DNA of 64,000 nucleotides from Prototheca cutis. Its lineage: Eukaryota; Chlorophyta; Trebouxiophyceae; Chlorellales; Chlorellaceae. The number at the start of each line of letters is the position of its first letter. Positions within the stretch are counted from its first letter, which is position 1. A model generated the notes under the pieces. That model was not told the DNA's origin and made no database searches. It saw nothing but the letters and a program-made list of their open reading frames with translations. Both the position numbers and the translations under genes were made by a program. Location: contig BCIH01000004.1 of NCBI GenBank assembly GCA_002897115.2, forward strand, positions 702,684-766,683, read 5' to 3'. Below are positions 1 through 17,302 of this stretch, one piece after another.

Positions 1-93
<93 letters not shown>
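1..93 (+). repeat. poly(G) homopolymer tract at window edge
   Basis: The first 93 bases are all G, and the run may extend beyond the window. It lies upstream of an internal exon of the importin alpha gene, so it is probably intronic, with G on that gene's sense strand. Three similar tracts lie elsewhere in the window. The sequence from 94 to 301 is non-coding and should be the rest of that intron. Confidence 0.9.
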
Positions 94-95
<2 letters not shown>

Positions 96-156
96 TGAGT
101 GCGCTCCAGTGACAGCCGCGCGAGATGTGTTTGTGTATGTTTGGGAATTACCTACA

Positions 157-177
157 TAGATAGATAGATAGATAGAT
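157..177 (+). repeat. (TAGA)5 microsatellite
   Basis: Five tandem TAGA units plus one base, in the intron just before the importin alpha exon. Confidence 0.9.
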
Positions 178-301
178 GGGGCTGCATGCGTCCATTGCTT
201 GTGATCATGTATTCCCATGGACGCCTGTGAGCCTGAAGAAATGATTGGTTGTTGCTCGCTCACACCATGCCCATGCCCGCCAACCCTTGCCCGACTTGCA
301 G

Positions 302-1705
302 CTGGACAACCTTCCCGCGATGGTAGCCGGTGTGATGAGCGAGGACATGGGTGCCCAGCTCGAGTCGACGACCCTGTTCCGCAAGCTTCTGAGCATCGAG
401 CGCAACCCTCCGATCGAGGAGGTGATCGCGTCGGGTGTAATCCCTCGGTTTGTACAGTTTTTGCAGCGTGGCGACGCGCCGCAGCTTCAGTTCGAGGCCG
501 CGTGGGCGCTAACCAACGTCGCTTCCGGCACGAGCGATCACACACGCGTCGTGATTGATGCCGGTGCGGTGCCCGTGTTTGTGGCGCTGCTGGGGTCCCC
601 CGTGGACGATGTTCGGGAGCAGGCGGTGTGGGCCCTTGGCAATATCGCAGGCGATTCTCCCCGCTGCCGTGACCTCGTCCTGGCCGCCGGCGCACTGGGT
701 CCGCTGCTGGCGCAGCTGCACGACGGTGCCAAGCTGTCCATGCTGCGCAACGCGACGTGGACGCTGAGCAATTTTTGCCGCGGCAAGCCCCCCCCGGAGT
801 TTGGGCACGTGCGCCCCGCGCTGAGTGCGCTGGCCCGGCTCATCCACGCCGCGGACGAGGAGGTGCTGACCGATGCGTGCTGGGCGCTGAGCTACCTCTC
901 CGATGGGACCAACGACAAGATCCAGCACGTCATCGACGCCGGCGTCGTGCGGCGGTTGGTGGAGCTGCTCCTGCACCAGACGCCGTCGGTGCTGGTCCCA
1001 GCGCTGAGGAGCGTGGGGAACATCGTCACTGGCGACGACGCGCAGACGCAGACGGTGATCAACGCCGGCGCGCTGCCTTGTTTGTTGGTGTTGTTGACCT
1101 CTGCGGCGAAGAAGTCCATCAAGAAGGAAGCATGCTGGACCGTCAGCAACATCACGGCGGGGACGCGGGCGCAGATCCAGGCGGTGCTGGACGCGGGCAT
1201 CCTGCCCCCGCTGGTCAACCTGCTGGCGACAGCCGACTTTGACATCAAGAAGGAAGCAGCCTGGGCAGTGAGCAACGCGACGTCGGGCGGGTCGCACGAC
1301 CAGATTCGCGCGCTGGCGGCCGCGGGCGCCATCAAGCCGCTGTGTGACCTGCTCAACGCCACGGATGCCCGCATCGTCACTGTGGCGCTCGAGGGCCTGG
1401 AGAACATCCTCAAGGTTGGGGAGGGCATGAAGGAGCTGGCGGGCCCCGACGGCGTCAATCCATTTGTCACGCTCGTCGACGAGGCCGAGGGCGTCGACAA
1501 GCTGGAGGAGCTGCAAAACCACGCAAACGACGACGTCTACGAAAAGGCCGTCAAGATCCTGGAGCGGTACTTTGACGTCGACGACGCCGAAGTGGAGGCC
1601 ATGGCTCCGACTGTGGATGCCGCGGCGGGGACTTACGCGTTTGGCGGGGCAGCCGCCCCCGGCGCGGCCCAGGCAGGCGGCTTTAACTTTGCAAACATGC
1701 AATGA
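302..1705 (+). CDS. Importin subunit alpha, C-terminal exon (partial)
   Basis: Adaptor of classical nuclear import: it binds nuclear localisation signals through an armadillo-repeat groove and carries cargo with importin beta. The exon begins after a TTGCAG acceptor at 296-301 in phase 0 and runs 467 codons to TGA. The translation follows plant importin alpha almost colinearly, with armadillo landmarks [81 protein letters not shown] and [16 protein letters not shown], each carrying the W/N ladder residues that contact the signal. It ends with the acidic [14 protein letters not shown] segment and a Gly/Ala-rich tail. The importin-beta-binding domain and start codon lie upstream of the window, beyond the poly(G) tract. 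The family is certain; the paralogue is not. Confidence 0.97.
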   Translation: MDNLPAMVAGVMSEDMGAQLESTTLFRKLLSIERNPPIEEVIASGVIPRFVQFLQRGDAPQLQFEAAWALTNVASGTSDHTRVVIDAGAVPVFVALLGSPVDDVREQAVWALGNIAGDSPRCRDLVLAAGALGPLLAQLHDGAKLSMLRNATWTLSNFCRGKPPPEFGHVRPALSALARLIHAADEEVLTDACWALSYLSDGTNDKIQHVIDAGVVRRLVELLLHQTPSVLVPALRSVGNIVTGDDAQTQTVINAGALPCLLVLLTSAAKKSIKKEACWTVSNITAGTRAQIQAVLDAGILPPLVNLLATADFDIKKEAAWAVSNATSGGSHDQIRALAAAGAIKPLCDLLNATDARIVTVALEGLENILKVGEGMKELAGPDGVNPFVTLVDEAEGVDKLEELQNHANDDVYEKAVKILERYFDVDDAEVEAMAPTVDAAAGTYAFGGAAAPGAAQAGGFNFANMQ

Positions 1706-2109
1706 GCTGCTGCTGATGCGGAGCAGGGGAGCTGATCGTTCTTTCTTTCCCGCTCGACCACAGGATGGATGGATCGATCGGGCCCCACTCGTGCATGCAT
1801 GCGCGCACGTGCGCGCCACTGGTGGGGTGCAGTCTGCAGAGGGCGGTTCCTGCCTTTCCCCCCCTGCGCTGCATCTCCTGCACTGCATCCCTTCACACGT
1901 ATCCCCCCCAACCCTGCATGCTGCACGCTGGGATGCGCGAGCACAGGCACGCCCGGGCCCTGGGGCCAAACCGCCGCAGCATGCGTGCGTTCAGGAATGT
2001 TGCAAGATACACTTTTCAGGCGTCAGCAGACATGCATGCATGCAAGGGGGCCAGGTATTGGATACATCACTGCAGTACTTGAAGCAGCTGGTTTGTGTAC
2101 CATGAAATG
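1706..2109. other. Convergent intergenic region
   Basis: This 404-base stretch separates the importin alpha stop (+) from the EF-Ts polyprotein stop (-) and must hold both 3' UTRs. It contains many GCATGC palindromes but no gene that I can support. Confidence 0.6.
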
Positions 2110-7623
<5,514 letters not shown>

Positions 7624-7897
7624 GAATGTCTCTGGAAACTTGCCATACACTGCAGCAGAGTTGCCTCGCAATGCATGGGTACATGCATGGGCCGTGGCGT
7701 TGGATCCACATCGTGTCTTATGGACACCCTCCTCGCGTCCCGAGTCCGCGCCTTGCGGGGATCCCGACGGGCCAAATCCCACACCGATTCCTAGACACCC
7801 ATGTCCTTCTGGTCTGCTGCATTCCCGACCAACCCCCAAAACATTTACGAGACTGCCACAAAGTCCCATTCTCCACTTCAGCATCCATTTCAAGTCA

Positions 7898-7902
7898 TTA
7901 CA
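7898..7902 (-). terminator. TGTAA polyadenylation motif of TRS120
   Basis: TTACA on the plus strand, read TGTAA on the minus strand, 35 bases beyond the TRS120 stop at 7937. TGTAA is the usual green-algal poly(A) signal. Confidence 0.5.
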
Positions 7903-7936
7903 GCCAACAGCGTCTGTCGGCAGGGAACGTTGAGCC

Positions 7937-10900
7937 TCAGGCATCAGTCCCTACGGGGCTGACGGCCAGGAAGCAGGACGCCACCGAGACGAGCACAGGC
8001 TCATGTCCTGACTCCTCTGCTGCTCCTGAACCCTCACCCTCCGACCAGCCTGCCTCGAGAACCGTGGCCCCAATCCTGTAGGTCCCTGGAGCAGCAAACA
8101 GCACTGCCGCAGAATGCTCCGCGGGCCGTCCTGGGGCAACCGTCAGCCAGATGCCTGCGGTGGGGAGGATGTGCGGAGGTTCTCGAGCGAGTCCCACCCC
8201 GAAAACAGGAACACCTTACGACAACCCAAAAGCTGCACAACAGGCAGCCAGGCAGTTAGAAAGGCCAAGCAGAAAACCCGCCAGATGGCCCTGACCCCGT
8301 GTGCGCCGTCTTGGCAGCGCCTTTTCATCCGTTCCGCTGCGAGCCCGCCCACACGGTTCCTTCCCAGTCAGTCGGTCGGGCACTCCAACCCCGTCAACAG
8401 CCGGCCAAACCCCACCGTCAATGCGCCCCGTCCAGAATGCGCCAGAGTCTGGTGCGTGCCCCGGCGGGGCAAATGTGTCTTGGCACACCGGCTGGCAGTC
8501 CAGGCGCAACAACGTGCGCACTTGACCTCGGCACTCCTGAGCCGCCTGGAGCGAGATCCGAATGGGGACGCTCTCACCCAGTGCCACGGATATAACTCGA
8601 GATAGAGCTGGAGAAGCATCAGCGGTGTCTGTTCCATTGCGTGCCTGCAGCTCTGCTGTCTGTTCTTCTGTGGCTGCTTCACTCCTCGTGGCGCTGATCT
8701 CCGAAACAGCATGAACGCTATGCCCTGCGACGACGGAACCCGAAACCAAAGGCCCCGCCAAGCGTGCCGTCGTGCCGGGGACAAGCCCGGCCTCGACGAT
8801 CCCAACCGGCAACGGCACAGCCCCAGTAACAAGGGGGCCACCTTCACGCCCGCTGGGGCCGTTTGCCAGCTGGAAGTCCACAGCGAACAGCTTGGAAAGC
8901 GCGGTAGCCACGCGTGCAGCGGGTGCCGGGCCGGGCATGCCCCTCGGCCCGGTGCTAGACTCGGAGTCTTGCACCCCGTCCGCACCAGCTGCACGCACTG
9001 CCAGCATGTCTTTGGCCGAAAGCAAGCAAGCCAGCTCGCAGCTCTCCCCCGGATCCAGCAGCACAGTGCCCGGCCACAACTCATTGTTCCTGCTGTCGTC
9101 ATCGGCTGGGGGGGTCGCGGTCTCACGCGGAGTTTCGGTCTTGCCCCCGCCACAGGTGGTCTTGTCCGCTCCACTACCAGAACGATGCAGCGCGACGCGC
9201 AGTGGCCACTGGGAGGCAGAGGTCACGACACCCGTCATCACCAAATCATCGGCTGCCGTTACGGGTTCTGCGTCGCCAGCAGTGCTGTGAAAGCTTGGTC
9301 TCTCATGGAAGCCGATGCTCTGGATGCTCACGCTCGGCTGGAGGTCCAGACGCAGCCGGAGCCCGGTGCGACGACCCACATCCGACGGTCCGTCTCCACC
9401 GCCAAACTGGAGCGCCAACTGGAACTCTGGTGCTCGTCTGGGTGCTGCGTTCATTGCTGTCGACCCGTTGACTCCGGGATCAGTCACCGCGGCAGAAACC
9501 ATGACGGGCACGCCGGTGCTCGCGCCTGGGGCCAGGGGCAGGGCCGCCGACAGCGCTGCCTCATCCACAGTCACCATAGCTGCCGCCGGGCCGCCCGGCC
9601 CACTCGTACCTAGCACATGCAACGTGGCCATGTCCGCGGGCGTGCGACCTCTGTTGGTCACCACGCAGCGCAGCATGGTGGACTGGCCGTGTAGCATGCG
9701 CAGCATGGTCGCTCGCCCCGAAGTCGATGCCGACGAGGACGAGCTGCCGGTGGGCGCAACAGCCTCACTGGACGCCGTGACCAGACCCACGCCATCCAAC
9801 GAGGCAGGCCGAGCGCCGGCCGGTGCCTCCAGTCGCAGCTCGAGCGTGGGCAGTGCCGGGACGACCTGCACGCGCATGGAGCGCCCTGCGGCTGCCGTAG
9901 CACCGGCGGCGTCTGATGCTTGACCGCCGCCGTTGCCAGCCGCCAGCGTGGTGCCGGGTGTCGGGGGCGCTGGGTCCCAGCGCTGGACCCACGTCATCCC
10001 ATCAAACGCCGTCAGCCTGCACTCGCGGCAGGGGCATGTGGTGTGGTGTGGGAACAGAGTCGCGACGAGCACCCGCCCCCATGTAGCCGGCACATGAAAA
10101 GTGGTCTTTCACAACACCGTGCACAGCAGGAACAGGACGGGACCCCAAACCCCCGCACCTGCACCCGATGATTTCAAAGGCACCGGGGACCAGCGGGGTG
10201 CCTTCCAGCTGGATCCGGACTGGCTTTGTGTGCGGAGGGACTCCAAGGAATACGGGTTTGCTCTTCCACGTGGCGCCAACCTTGCATGTGTTTGGTGGGT
10301 TTGGGGGAAGGACGAAAGGTGGGTCGAGTGAGGTGTGCTGGCTAGGCATGTTTTCATGTCAAGGTCCTGGGTCAAACCAGGCAGCAGCCATTGCTTTGCC
10401 AGAGTGCCACCAAGCCCCAGCGGCTCAGGCTCCACCCATCGCAATGCGCACCGGGAGCGCCGCCTTGCCAGCCGCTGTGGGGGACGAACCCGCAGCCTTG
10501 TCAGACCCTGCCTCGTCGCCGACCGAGCCAAGGTACTCCACCTCCAGCACAACCTTGTCTATCTGCAGAGGAAGCGCACGTGCGCCGTCACCGTGCAGTG
10601 GCTGCATGGGCGCTACGGAGCAACTTCACGACGAGGCACTGATGCTCAAAGCGGCCCGCTTCAGCAACGAGGGTCTCCAACCATCATCCCCCTTCTTTCT
10701 TCCACCGGATAAACTCCCCCCAAACACACCCGGAGGCCGACGGCAGAGGGGTTGGACACTTCGACCTCCACAGTGGCGAGCTCGCCGGCCACCCACTGCA
10801 CAGGCCCCGCAACAGCGGCGCCGTCGCCGCTGTTGCGTGCGGCTGCGAACGGATCATACAGGAACAGGCCGCCCTTGGTCGGTGCCGTGGCGATCTCCGG

Positions 10901-12070
10901 CGTACCCAAGGGCACCGGCTGCAGCCCTGGGGCCAGAGGCCTGGTGGCTAACAAGCGAAGCAGCGGCGGCGGGCCCGGCCCTGGCCGAACCCTCCTGATG
11001 CTGAAGCAGTTTCAAGAAGGAGGCAGCATTGTTGCTGCAGAGCGCTTGCATTCTTGTGTGGAGCAGTGCCTGGCTTTATCTGGCTTCACCTCCCTGTTTC
11101 GTTAACACCCACAAACTGGCCACGCTCAGGTCCCAGCATGATCCCCACATGGCTTGAGTGCATGCATCTCCCCACGCATCTTATCGTGCCCCCGCTTTGC
11201 ACATACCTCTGCGCGTCCAGGATTTGGGCCGCAGCGGCTTGCAGGTTGACTAGCAGGCTCTGCTGCCGCGAAGCCGACAGCTCCATTGGGTGATCTCGCA
11301 GCAGCATGGCTGCTGTCTCCCAAACCTCCTCATGCTTTTGAGCAAAAATCGCAAAGCCCAGCACAGCCTCCAAGCACCCGGCCCGGATCTGCGGCGACAT
11401 GGTCGCAGCAAGGCTTGGTGCGCGTTGCTGTTCACGCGTGGGTTACAGTCCTTGGCAAATGCACGTTGCTGCTATATGGGGTTTTGCAGTGGTTGATAGA
11501 TACACCCCTGGCGCTGCACCGCACCCAGCTCCCTCCGTACCAGAGGCCACAGCGACGAGCCCGCCGGCGCCAGCACCGTTGCCCGGCTGCCCCACGGCTC
11601 TGGACCCGCCACGGGATCCGTGTGCCGGGGGGGCGGCTCCAGCGCCTTCCTGCAGTGGGTTTATGCACAAAAGAGACACATGGAACCATAGGGATTCAGT
11701 TTGATGCATCCGAAATCTCTGCACTCCCTCCCAGACAGCACAGCCAGTCTCCTCCAGCCATTCGAGAAACGCACAGCCGCACCTTGCTACTTCAAGGATA
11801 CGGGCGTTGGAGATGTGCATCGTCTTGCTCAGCTCCACCGCTTGCCAGAGCAGGAGCATGCGCTTGCGCACAGACCCTACCAACCCAAGGACCTGGGACG
11901 ATGTGGAGCAGCGTGTGTGGGCACCATCAATGGGTGACTGTCTCCGCAGAGGCAAGCGTGGCAGGCCGCAGATCAGGTTCCGGCGCCAAAACCATCGTGG
12001 CAGGCAGGCATTGCCATGCCCCATCGATGACCGCTTGGTCGTGTGGCACTGCCTCCTGTCTAACGCCCAG

Positions 12071-12133
<63 letters not shown>

Positions 12134-14282
12134 CTTTCAGACACATAACTCGCACCGAGGCGCCTTCGACATAAGTCAGCACTCGGTCCTCGCTAAACCG
12201 CATCCCCTCCACCATGCCCAGCAGAGCCGACACCAACTCTGACACCTCCCGCCGCGCAGCAGTACCCTGTACGTGTGTGGATGTGAGGGTGTTGGCGTGG
12301 CTCGGTGAAGGTGCTCCTGTACTCGGCCAGAATTCCCAATATTCACGGCCAAAAAGGTCCAAACCCTCGCTGCCCACGCACATGGAGCCCGGCGACAAAG
12401 CGGGAATGTTTGAGGAGGAGCTCGGCCTGGACGGGGAAGGCACCCTTGCCACGCATGGCGGCCCGCGCCTCCTGCAAGAAACTGCGCACGTCGGTCTCCA
12501 CGCCAGAGGCACGCAGCACGGCCCAGAACACGGCGCCGCCAAAGGCCGAGCCCGGCGCCGGCGCCGCCGCGGGCGTGGCGGCACGGGGGGTGCCGACGGC
12601 CGTCCGTGGCGTGCCAGCCATTGACTGGGCTGGACTCGACCCCGGTCGGGCGGTGGACGCCTGCGTCGAGCTGCTGGAAGTCGCAGTGCCAGGCTGCTGG
12701 GGTGTCGAGGGGACGGGTTGACCTTCTGTGCTTGTTGCTGCTGCGGCATCATCATCAATGGCAGTGGTGCCCGAGGAGGAGTCTATCGCTGACCGGGCGG
12801 TGGTGGTGGAACCCTCGCCAAACATGACGGAGCTCCCTTCTGCAGCTCCATCCAGCATGCCTGCGCCTGCTGCGGCCTCGAGCGCACGAGCTGAGGCCAT
12901 GCCCTCGAGCGCTGCTGCCAAAAACAGCCAGTCCCCCACGCCACGACTGAGGTCGACGGCCGTGGCATAGTGTTCTGTGGCGTCGCGGGGTGAGCCCGCC
13001 AGCAGGCATGCGTCTCCCAGCAACTTGCGCAGGCGGCCGTGCTTGCGCTTGGCCTCGGCCTCTTCGCTGGCGCCCAGCCGTGACTGCACCGCCTCCAGCG
13101 GCCCCGCGCCCCGAAACTCGGGCGCGTCCACGAGAGATCCCAAATCTAGCATCGCCGGAGATGCGCTGAGCGCGAGTGCCTCCAGCGCTCCCAAAAGACA
13201 CGCTGCAAAGTCATGCATGACCAGGGCCGCCTGACGCTCCAGCGCCGTCGCGCCCAGGGCCGAGGGAAACACGTCGAATTGCGGCATGCCACGCAGCGAC
13301 TCTGGTGCGAGCTGCGACTCCAGAGGCTCAAACCCAATCAGCCGCACCGTCTCCGCCTTGTGAAAAGCCCTGCATGTTGTGCTCTCGTGTGTATGTCGGT
13401 GACGGTAGGAAAGAGCGGGAAAGGGGGGGAGCACAGCCAGATAGACACATGTCCAGTCTAGATAGCCACTCTGACTCACTTGCAGCGCTGCTGGAACTGG
13501 CGGTATGCCTTGTGCAGGTCTGGCGTCTGAGAGCAGTGCACGATGCCGATGACACCGAGTACGTTGCGGTGGTGGTGGAGGGCCCGGACCTCGCTCGGCA
13601 CCAGTGCCGCCTCCTCCTGCATGCACAATGCGGTGAGCGCAAGTATGGCAATAGAAATCTGAGTCGTTCGGGCCATGCCGAGCGGGGAGCACGGGGGAGA
13701 GGTCAGGCATTTTGGTAGACATCCCCGTCAACCACGCCTGCACCCGTCTCTCCCTCGTGCACAAATCACATCAGCCGCCACAATCAGCAACCCTTCAGGG
13801 CACCAGGGATTTTGGAACCAGGCGCCCCAGCGGCGCACCCCGAGAAAAGTGAGGTTGATGCTGCCAGTCTTCCATGGGATGTGCATGAATGGAGACTTTG
13901 TGGTCTCATGGTGGAAGGCCCGGACCTGAGACAGCTGGATCTGCATGGCAGGCAGGGGGAGAGGCATGCGCGCTCCTCGAGTTTGTGCCCGACACAAGAG
14001 GAACCAGGGCCGGGGCACACGCCCTCCCACCAACCCGTGCGCCCTGCGCACCTTGCGATGTCGCGTGATCAGGGATGCAAACCTCTGGAAATCTGCATCC
14101 GGAGACTCTCCGATGAGCAGAACCGCCTGGGAGGCCGGGGAATGTGGGGAGAGCATTGACTGGGCTTCCCAATCCTGCCATGGATAGTGCCCAACCCACA
14201 CGCGGCCACCCCACACACGTCTGATGGCGCCCCTTACCACTCTTATCTCAGCAGGACTGAAAAGAGTCACATTGGTCTCCAT
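7937..14282 (-). CDS. TRS120: TRAPPII complex subunit TRS120 (TRAPPC9 homologue)
   Basis: Large subunit specific to TRAPPII, the Golgi/trans-Golgi Rab-GTPase exchange complex that in plants acts in secretion and cell-plate formation. Exon 1 (14282-14238) encodes METNVTLFSPAEIRV; exon 2 (14126-14052) encodes AVLLIGESPDADFQRF; exon 3 (about 13926-13843) encodes VRAFHHETTKSPFMHIPWKT. Later exons carry NVLGVIGIVHCSQTPDLHKA (about 13530), KHGRLRKLLGDACLLAGSPR (about 13020), REYWEF (about 12350), SVRKRMLLLWQAVELSKTMH (about 11850) and a long C-terminal half (10093 to about 8416) with beta-sandwich-like segments. The last exon (about 8155-7937) encodes GIWLTVAPGRPAEHS and EPVLVSVASCFLAV. Each segment matches Arabidopsis TRS120 in order. 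The proposed 8416/8155 junction keeps frame (a one-base overhang gives Gly). About a dozen introns; the one after 12156 holds a poly(G) tract. Stop is TGA at 7937-7939. Confidence 0.9.
12071..12131 (-). repeat. poly(C) on plus strand, poly(G) in TRS120 sense
   Basis: A perfect 61-base C run. On the TRS120 coding strand it is poly(G), starting 24 bases after the likely donor TCG|GTGCGAG (donor G at 12155). Confidence 0.95.
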
Positions 14283-14806
14283 GGACCGCCGTCGATCTTC
14301 CCTCATGGTTGCAGCGGAGACCTCTGGCTCCGGTCCCTCCAGGTGCCCCCCGCTGGCTCGACCGGTGCTGCGCCTACCTCGCTACCCACCCCATTCCGCC
14401 ATGAATGACGTCCAGCATCATTTTTTGTGATGAAACTGCAGTACAAGACCTGCTCATGGAATGGCTGTGCCTCATGCACTGGTCCCCCCGGCCTACCGAT
14501 TTCCCGCAAAGATCGGTTGCCAGATCGCTCCTGTGGACGCCCTTCACTGGGAGGCCCTTGCCGATTTTTCGAAGACGAGCGCATCAAGACGGCAATGCAA
14601 TGAACTGCGCATCAATGTGACGAACGAATCCATGTCTTTCAGAATTCCCCAACAATGGCGTCTTCATCAGCCAGCGAGACTCTTTCACCGTGTCGAGCCT
14701 CGGTCCCTGTGCCTTGAATCCTGCATTGCTGCACCGAGCGCGATCGGGCGATGAAGCAAGAGTGGATTTTTGGTTGAGATTCGGGAACAAGCTCATGCTC
14801 TCCCTT
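14283..14806. other. Intergenic region between two minus-strand genes
   Basis: Upstream and 5' UTR sequence of TRS120 plus the 3' flank of the secreted repeat protein gene. I see no convincing gene, RNA or repeat. Confidence 0.5.
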
Positions 14807-16711
14807 TCATGATTGGGCATCTCCTGCTCGAGCGAGAGAGGACGCACTCCTTGTGGGTTGCCGCCCCAAGATGGACCAGGCCCTGGGCATCCGTGGTCCC
14901 ACAGGCAGCGTACCATCAGCAGTGATGATGAACTGGGCGGGATTCGCAGGGACGACTGCTGCTTCCTGCGAGACACGCTGGAAGCCCAGGTCGAAGTAAC
15001 CGCAGCTGACAGCTGTCCGAGGTTCGAGCGGGGTGGTGAACTCGAAAGCGTAGACACATAAATGATGGCTGGCCGCTCTGTCAACAGAGCACGCTGCGCT
15101 TTGGATGGTAACTGACTCCGGCGGATCACCAGGGAGAGACGCAGAGTCCTTTGATGGAGGTGGCCAAGATTTTTGCGACACAGGTGACAGAGTCAATGGA
15201 ATGCTCTTGAGATTGACAACTGAAGAGACATGAATGTGGTCATTCGCGCAGGTGAAGATGCTCTTCACCTTGCCGGCCGAGGAGGTCAGCCCACTGGACG
15301 TGGCAGTATGGCTGCTCTTGAGCCCTGTGGGGACCCACTTGTCCGTGAACATCTTGTTGGCAATGCCATAAGACACTGTGATGGGGGTATTGGACTTGGA
15401 AGCCATGGCGAGCTTGGCAGTCGCCGTGCAGGTGACCTTGCCAGACACAGGACCCTTGCAGGTGGCGGGCACGACGATGGGGTTGCTGATGATGGTGACC
15501 AGGGCGGACTTGACCTTTGTGCCACCAGAGGTGTAGGAGGCAATAGCCTGGCCACTGCTCTTAGCGCTCTTGAAGGTAGCCGTGTGAGAGAAGGAGATCG
15601 TGGTCGGCTTGAAGGAGTCGGTGAACTGCTTGCCGCCCAGGTTGTAGACAACGGACAGGGTCGTTCCAGTGGCCAGCTTGGCAGACAGCTTCACGTAGGA
15701 CGCGCAAGATACAGTGCTGCTGGTGAGCTGGGTGCACGAAGAAGAGGAAACCACCACCTTGGGCAGTGCAGGTGGGGGCGGAGCGCTGACCACCAGAGTC
15801 TGGGTAGTGAGCAGCTTGGATGCGGGGCAAGCGGCCTTCCTCGCCAGGCCATTGCAGATGATGCCGGTGCCCGTGTTGCTGGAGCCCCAGTTGCTGGAGC
15901 CGACGTTGTTGTTGCCTGGGAGCATTTGGACGTGTATGGTATCGCTTGCCGGTGATTCCTGTCCACGAGTCCCTCCAGTTGCGCAGCCAGGGCAACATCG
16001 AACTGCACTGTACTCCTTGTCACACAACGTCCACTCAACTCACCAATGTTGTTGTTGCCGAGGTTCTTTTTGGAATCGGCCTTGCAGACGGATTTGCCAT
16101 GCGGCACACATTCGACACCGACGAGAACATTGCAGGTGGAGGCTGAGCAGGACTTGAACTCGGTCAGACTTAGGGACTTGAGGCTCAGGCCCAGGTGCCC
16201 CAGAGTTGCCACCTTGACGCTGCCGGATCCAAGGTGGCCCTTGGCCCTGAAAAACAGGGCAAAGCAAGCTGTAAGTTCACAAGGGGGAAAGGGCAATGTT
16301 TCCACCTTAACCCTAACCCACATGTCGGCCATTGTAACCAACACTGGTTGCGAGCTTACTTGCAAAAGCTGGCACCGCTAGCGGAAGTGATGAGGAAAAG
16401 CTCACTGCCGTATCTGTAAGATTGAGTATCGATAGGGTTTGAATATCGAGAGAAGAAATGGAATCTGGCTTTACCAAATCCAACCACATTAAGGCAGCGG
16501 ATGTCTTACTTGGCGGTGGGCAGGGCGAAGAATGTCGACGAGCATGCCGCATCCTGTGCGAGTCAGGAAGGGGAGTCGTCACAACGACGAAGAGAGACAG
16601 ATCTGTGCTTGTGAACTTGGAATCGTACAAATCTGTACAATGATGCTGGATCTGCGAATCTCGCCTTTTTATGTTGAACTGGGGAGATTTCGTTGGCCGG
16701 TGATTCCGCAC
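14807..16711 (-). CDS. Putative secreted repeat protein, unknown function
   Basis: Not recognised. The main exon (about 15921-14807) and an upstream exon (about 16247-16048) join in frame at AAC ATT G|GTGAGT with CTCCCAG|GC AAC AAC, creating a run of GNNNIG / GNNNVG / GSSNWGSSNTGTG motifs like the Asn/Gly ladders of beta-helical surface proteins. The upstream exon is Cys-rich (SCSASTCNVLVGVECVPHGK). Further on, two homologous segments of about 85 residues occur in tandem: one contains CTQLTSSTVSCASYVKLSAK with GGKQFTDSFKPTTISFSHTA, the other CKGPVSGKVTCTATAKLAMA with ANKMFTDKWVPTGLKSSHTA. Shared positions include the two Cys, FTD, PT and HTAT, so one is a duplication of the other, probably an Ig-like or other beta domain. 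Ser/Thr/Lys-rich composition suits a secreted or wall protein. The 5' end is uncertain; reading from 16711 is one possibility, and a clear signal peptide is not visible. Confidence 0.5.
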
Positions 16712-17302
16712 TTCATCCGGCGTTCATGTGCGGTGCCATCTGGCCCGTGCCCGCCACCGGCACCGGCCATTCCGAACGGGATCTAGGGCTTTCCAGGCAT
16801 CGACCCTAGGAAAACGGAGTCCGATGACGTCATGAAGTCGTTATATAATATACCGATGGGTAGGGTACGGGAAAACACTAGGCATGGGCGTAATAAATCG
16901 CATGGACGGGGCACAGGATCTCTTGTGCCTGTCCATGCCCATCTCCTGTGATCTCTCCTCTTTGCTGGTAAACACACACCTGGGGGTGCAACTCGATTCC
17001 CAGATCCTCGTGCTGGATGTCAGTCCAAACAGTAGTTCTGAAGTCGTTCTCATTCGTTGAAATTTCGGAGAAAGAAGAGCGGTGCTGCTAGCCAATCACA
17101 CAGCAGCTCATGTTCAAGCCGGCAATGAAGCACAGTAGTCAGGAACAAGGGCCAATTCGAGATTGCCAAGGATAAGTACACATCCTAGCTAAACCTCATA
17201 TCAAAAATTTGGGGTTCCATTCCACATCACGAGCTCTTCAAACAAAGGGTGGCATGAAGAACTGTAGATCAAGTCATGGGGAAAGAAGAGAGATGAAATG
17301 CT
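16712..17302. other. Intergenic region, relatively AT-rich
   Basis: About 590 bases between the secreted protein gene and the 3' end of the Gly/Pro-rich gene. Apart from the TATA-like element I see no supported feature. Confidence 0.45.
16842..16855 (-). promoter_or_regulatory. TATA-like element upstream of secreted protein gene
   Basis: The minus strand reads TATATTATATAA in an otherwise GC-rich genome, about 130 bases upstream of the earliest candidate start of the gene ending at 14807. The element is nearly palindromic, so direction is inferred only from the downstream gene. Confidence 0.35.

Noticed and set aside
509..1969. 486-residue open frame opposite importin alpha
   Set aside because: Antisense shadow of GC-rich coding sequence; Arg/Gln/Val-rich with no recognisable domain.
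11443..12242. Reading frames with poly-Gly or poly-Pro runs
   Set aside because: Products of the 61-base C tract in a TRS120 intron; the same holds at 38548-39128.
15230..15955. 241-residue plus-strand frame opposite the secreted repeat protein
   Set aside because: Gly/Arg-rich shadow; the minus-strand frame has internal repeat structure, paired Cys and in-frame splicing.
16306..16320. CTTAACCCTAACCC, telomere-like repeat
   Set aside because: Only about two units, internal to a gene-bearing region, and green algae of this group use TTTAGGG-type repeats; chance or unrelated.
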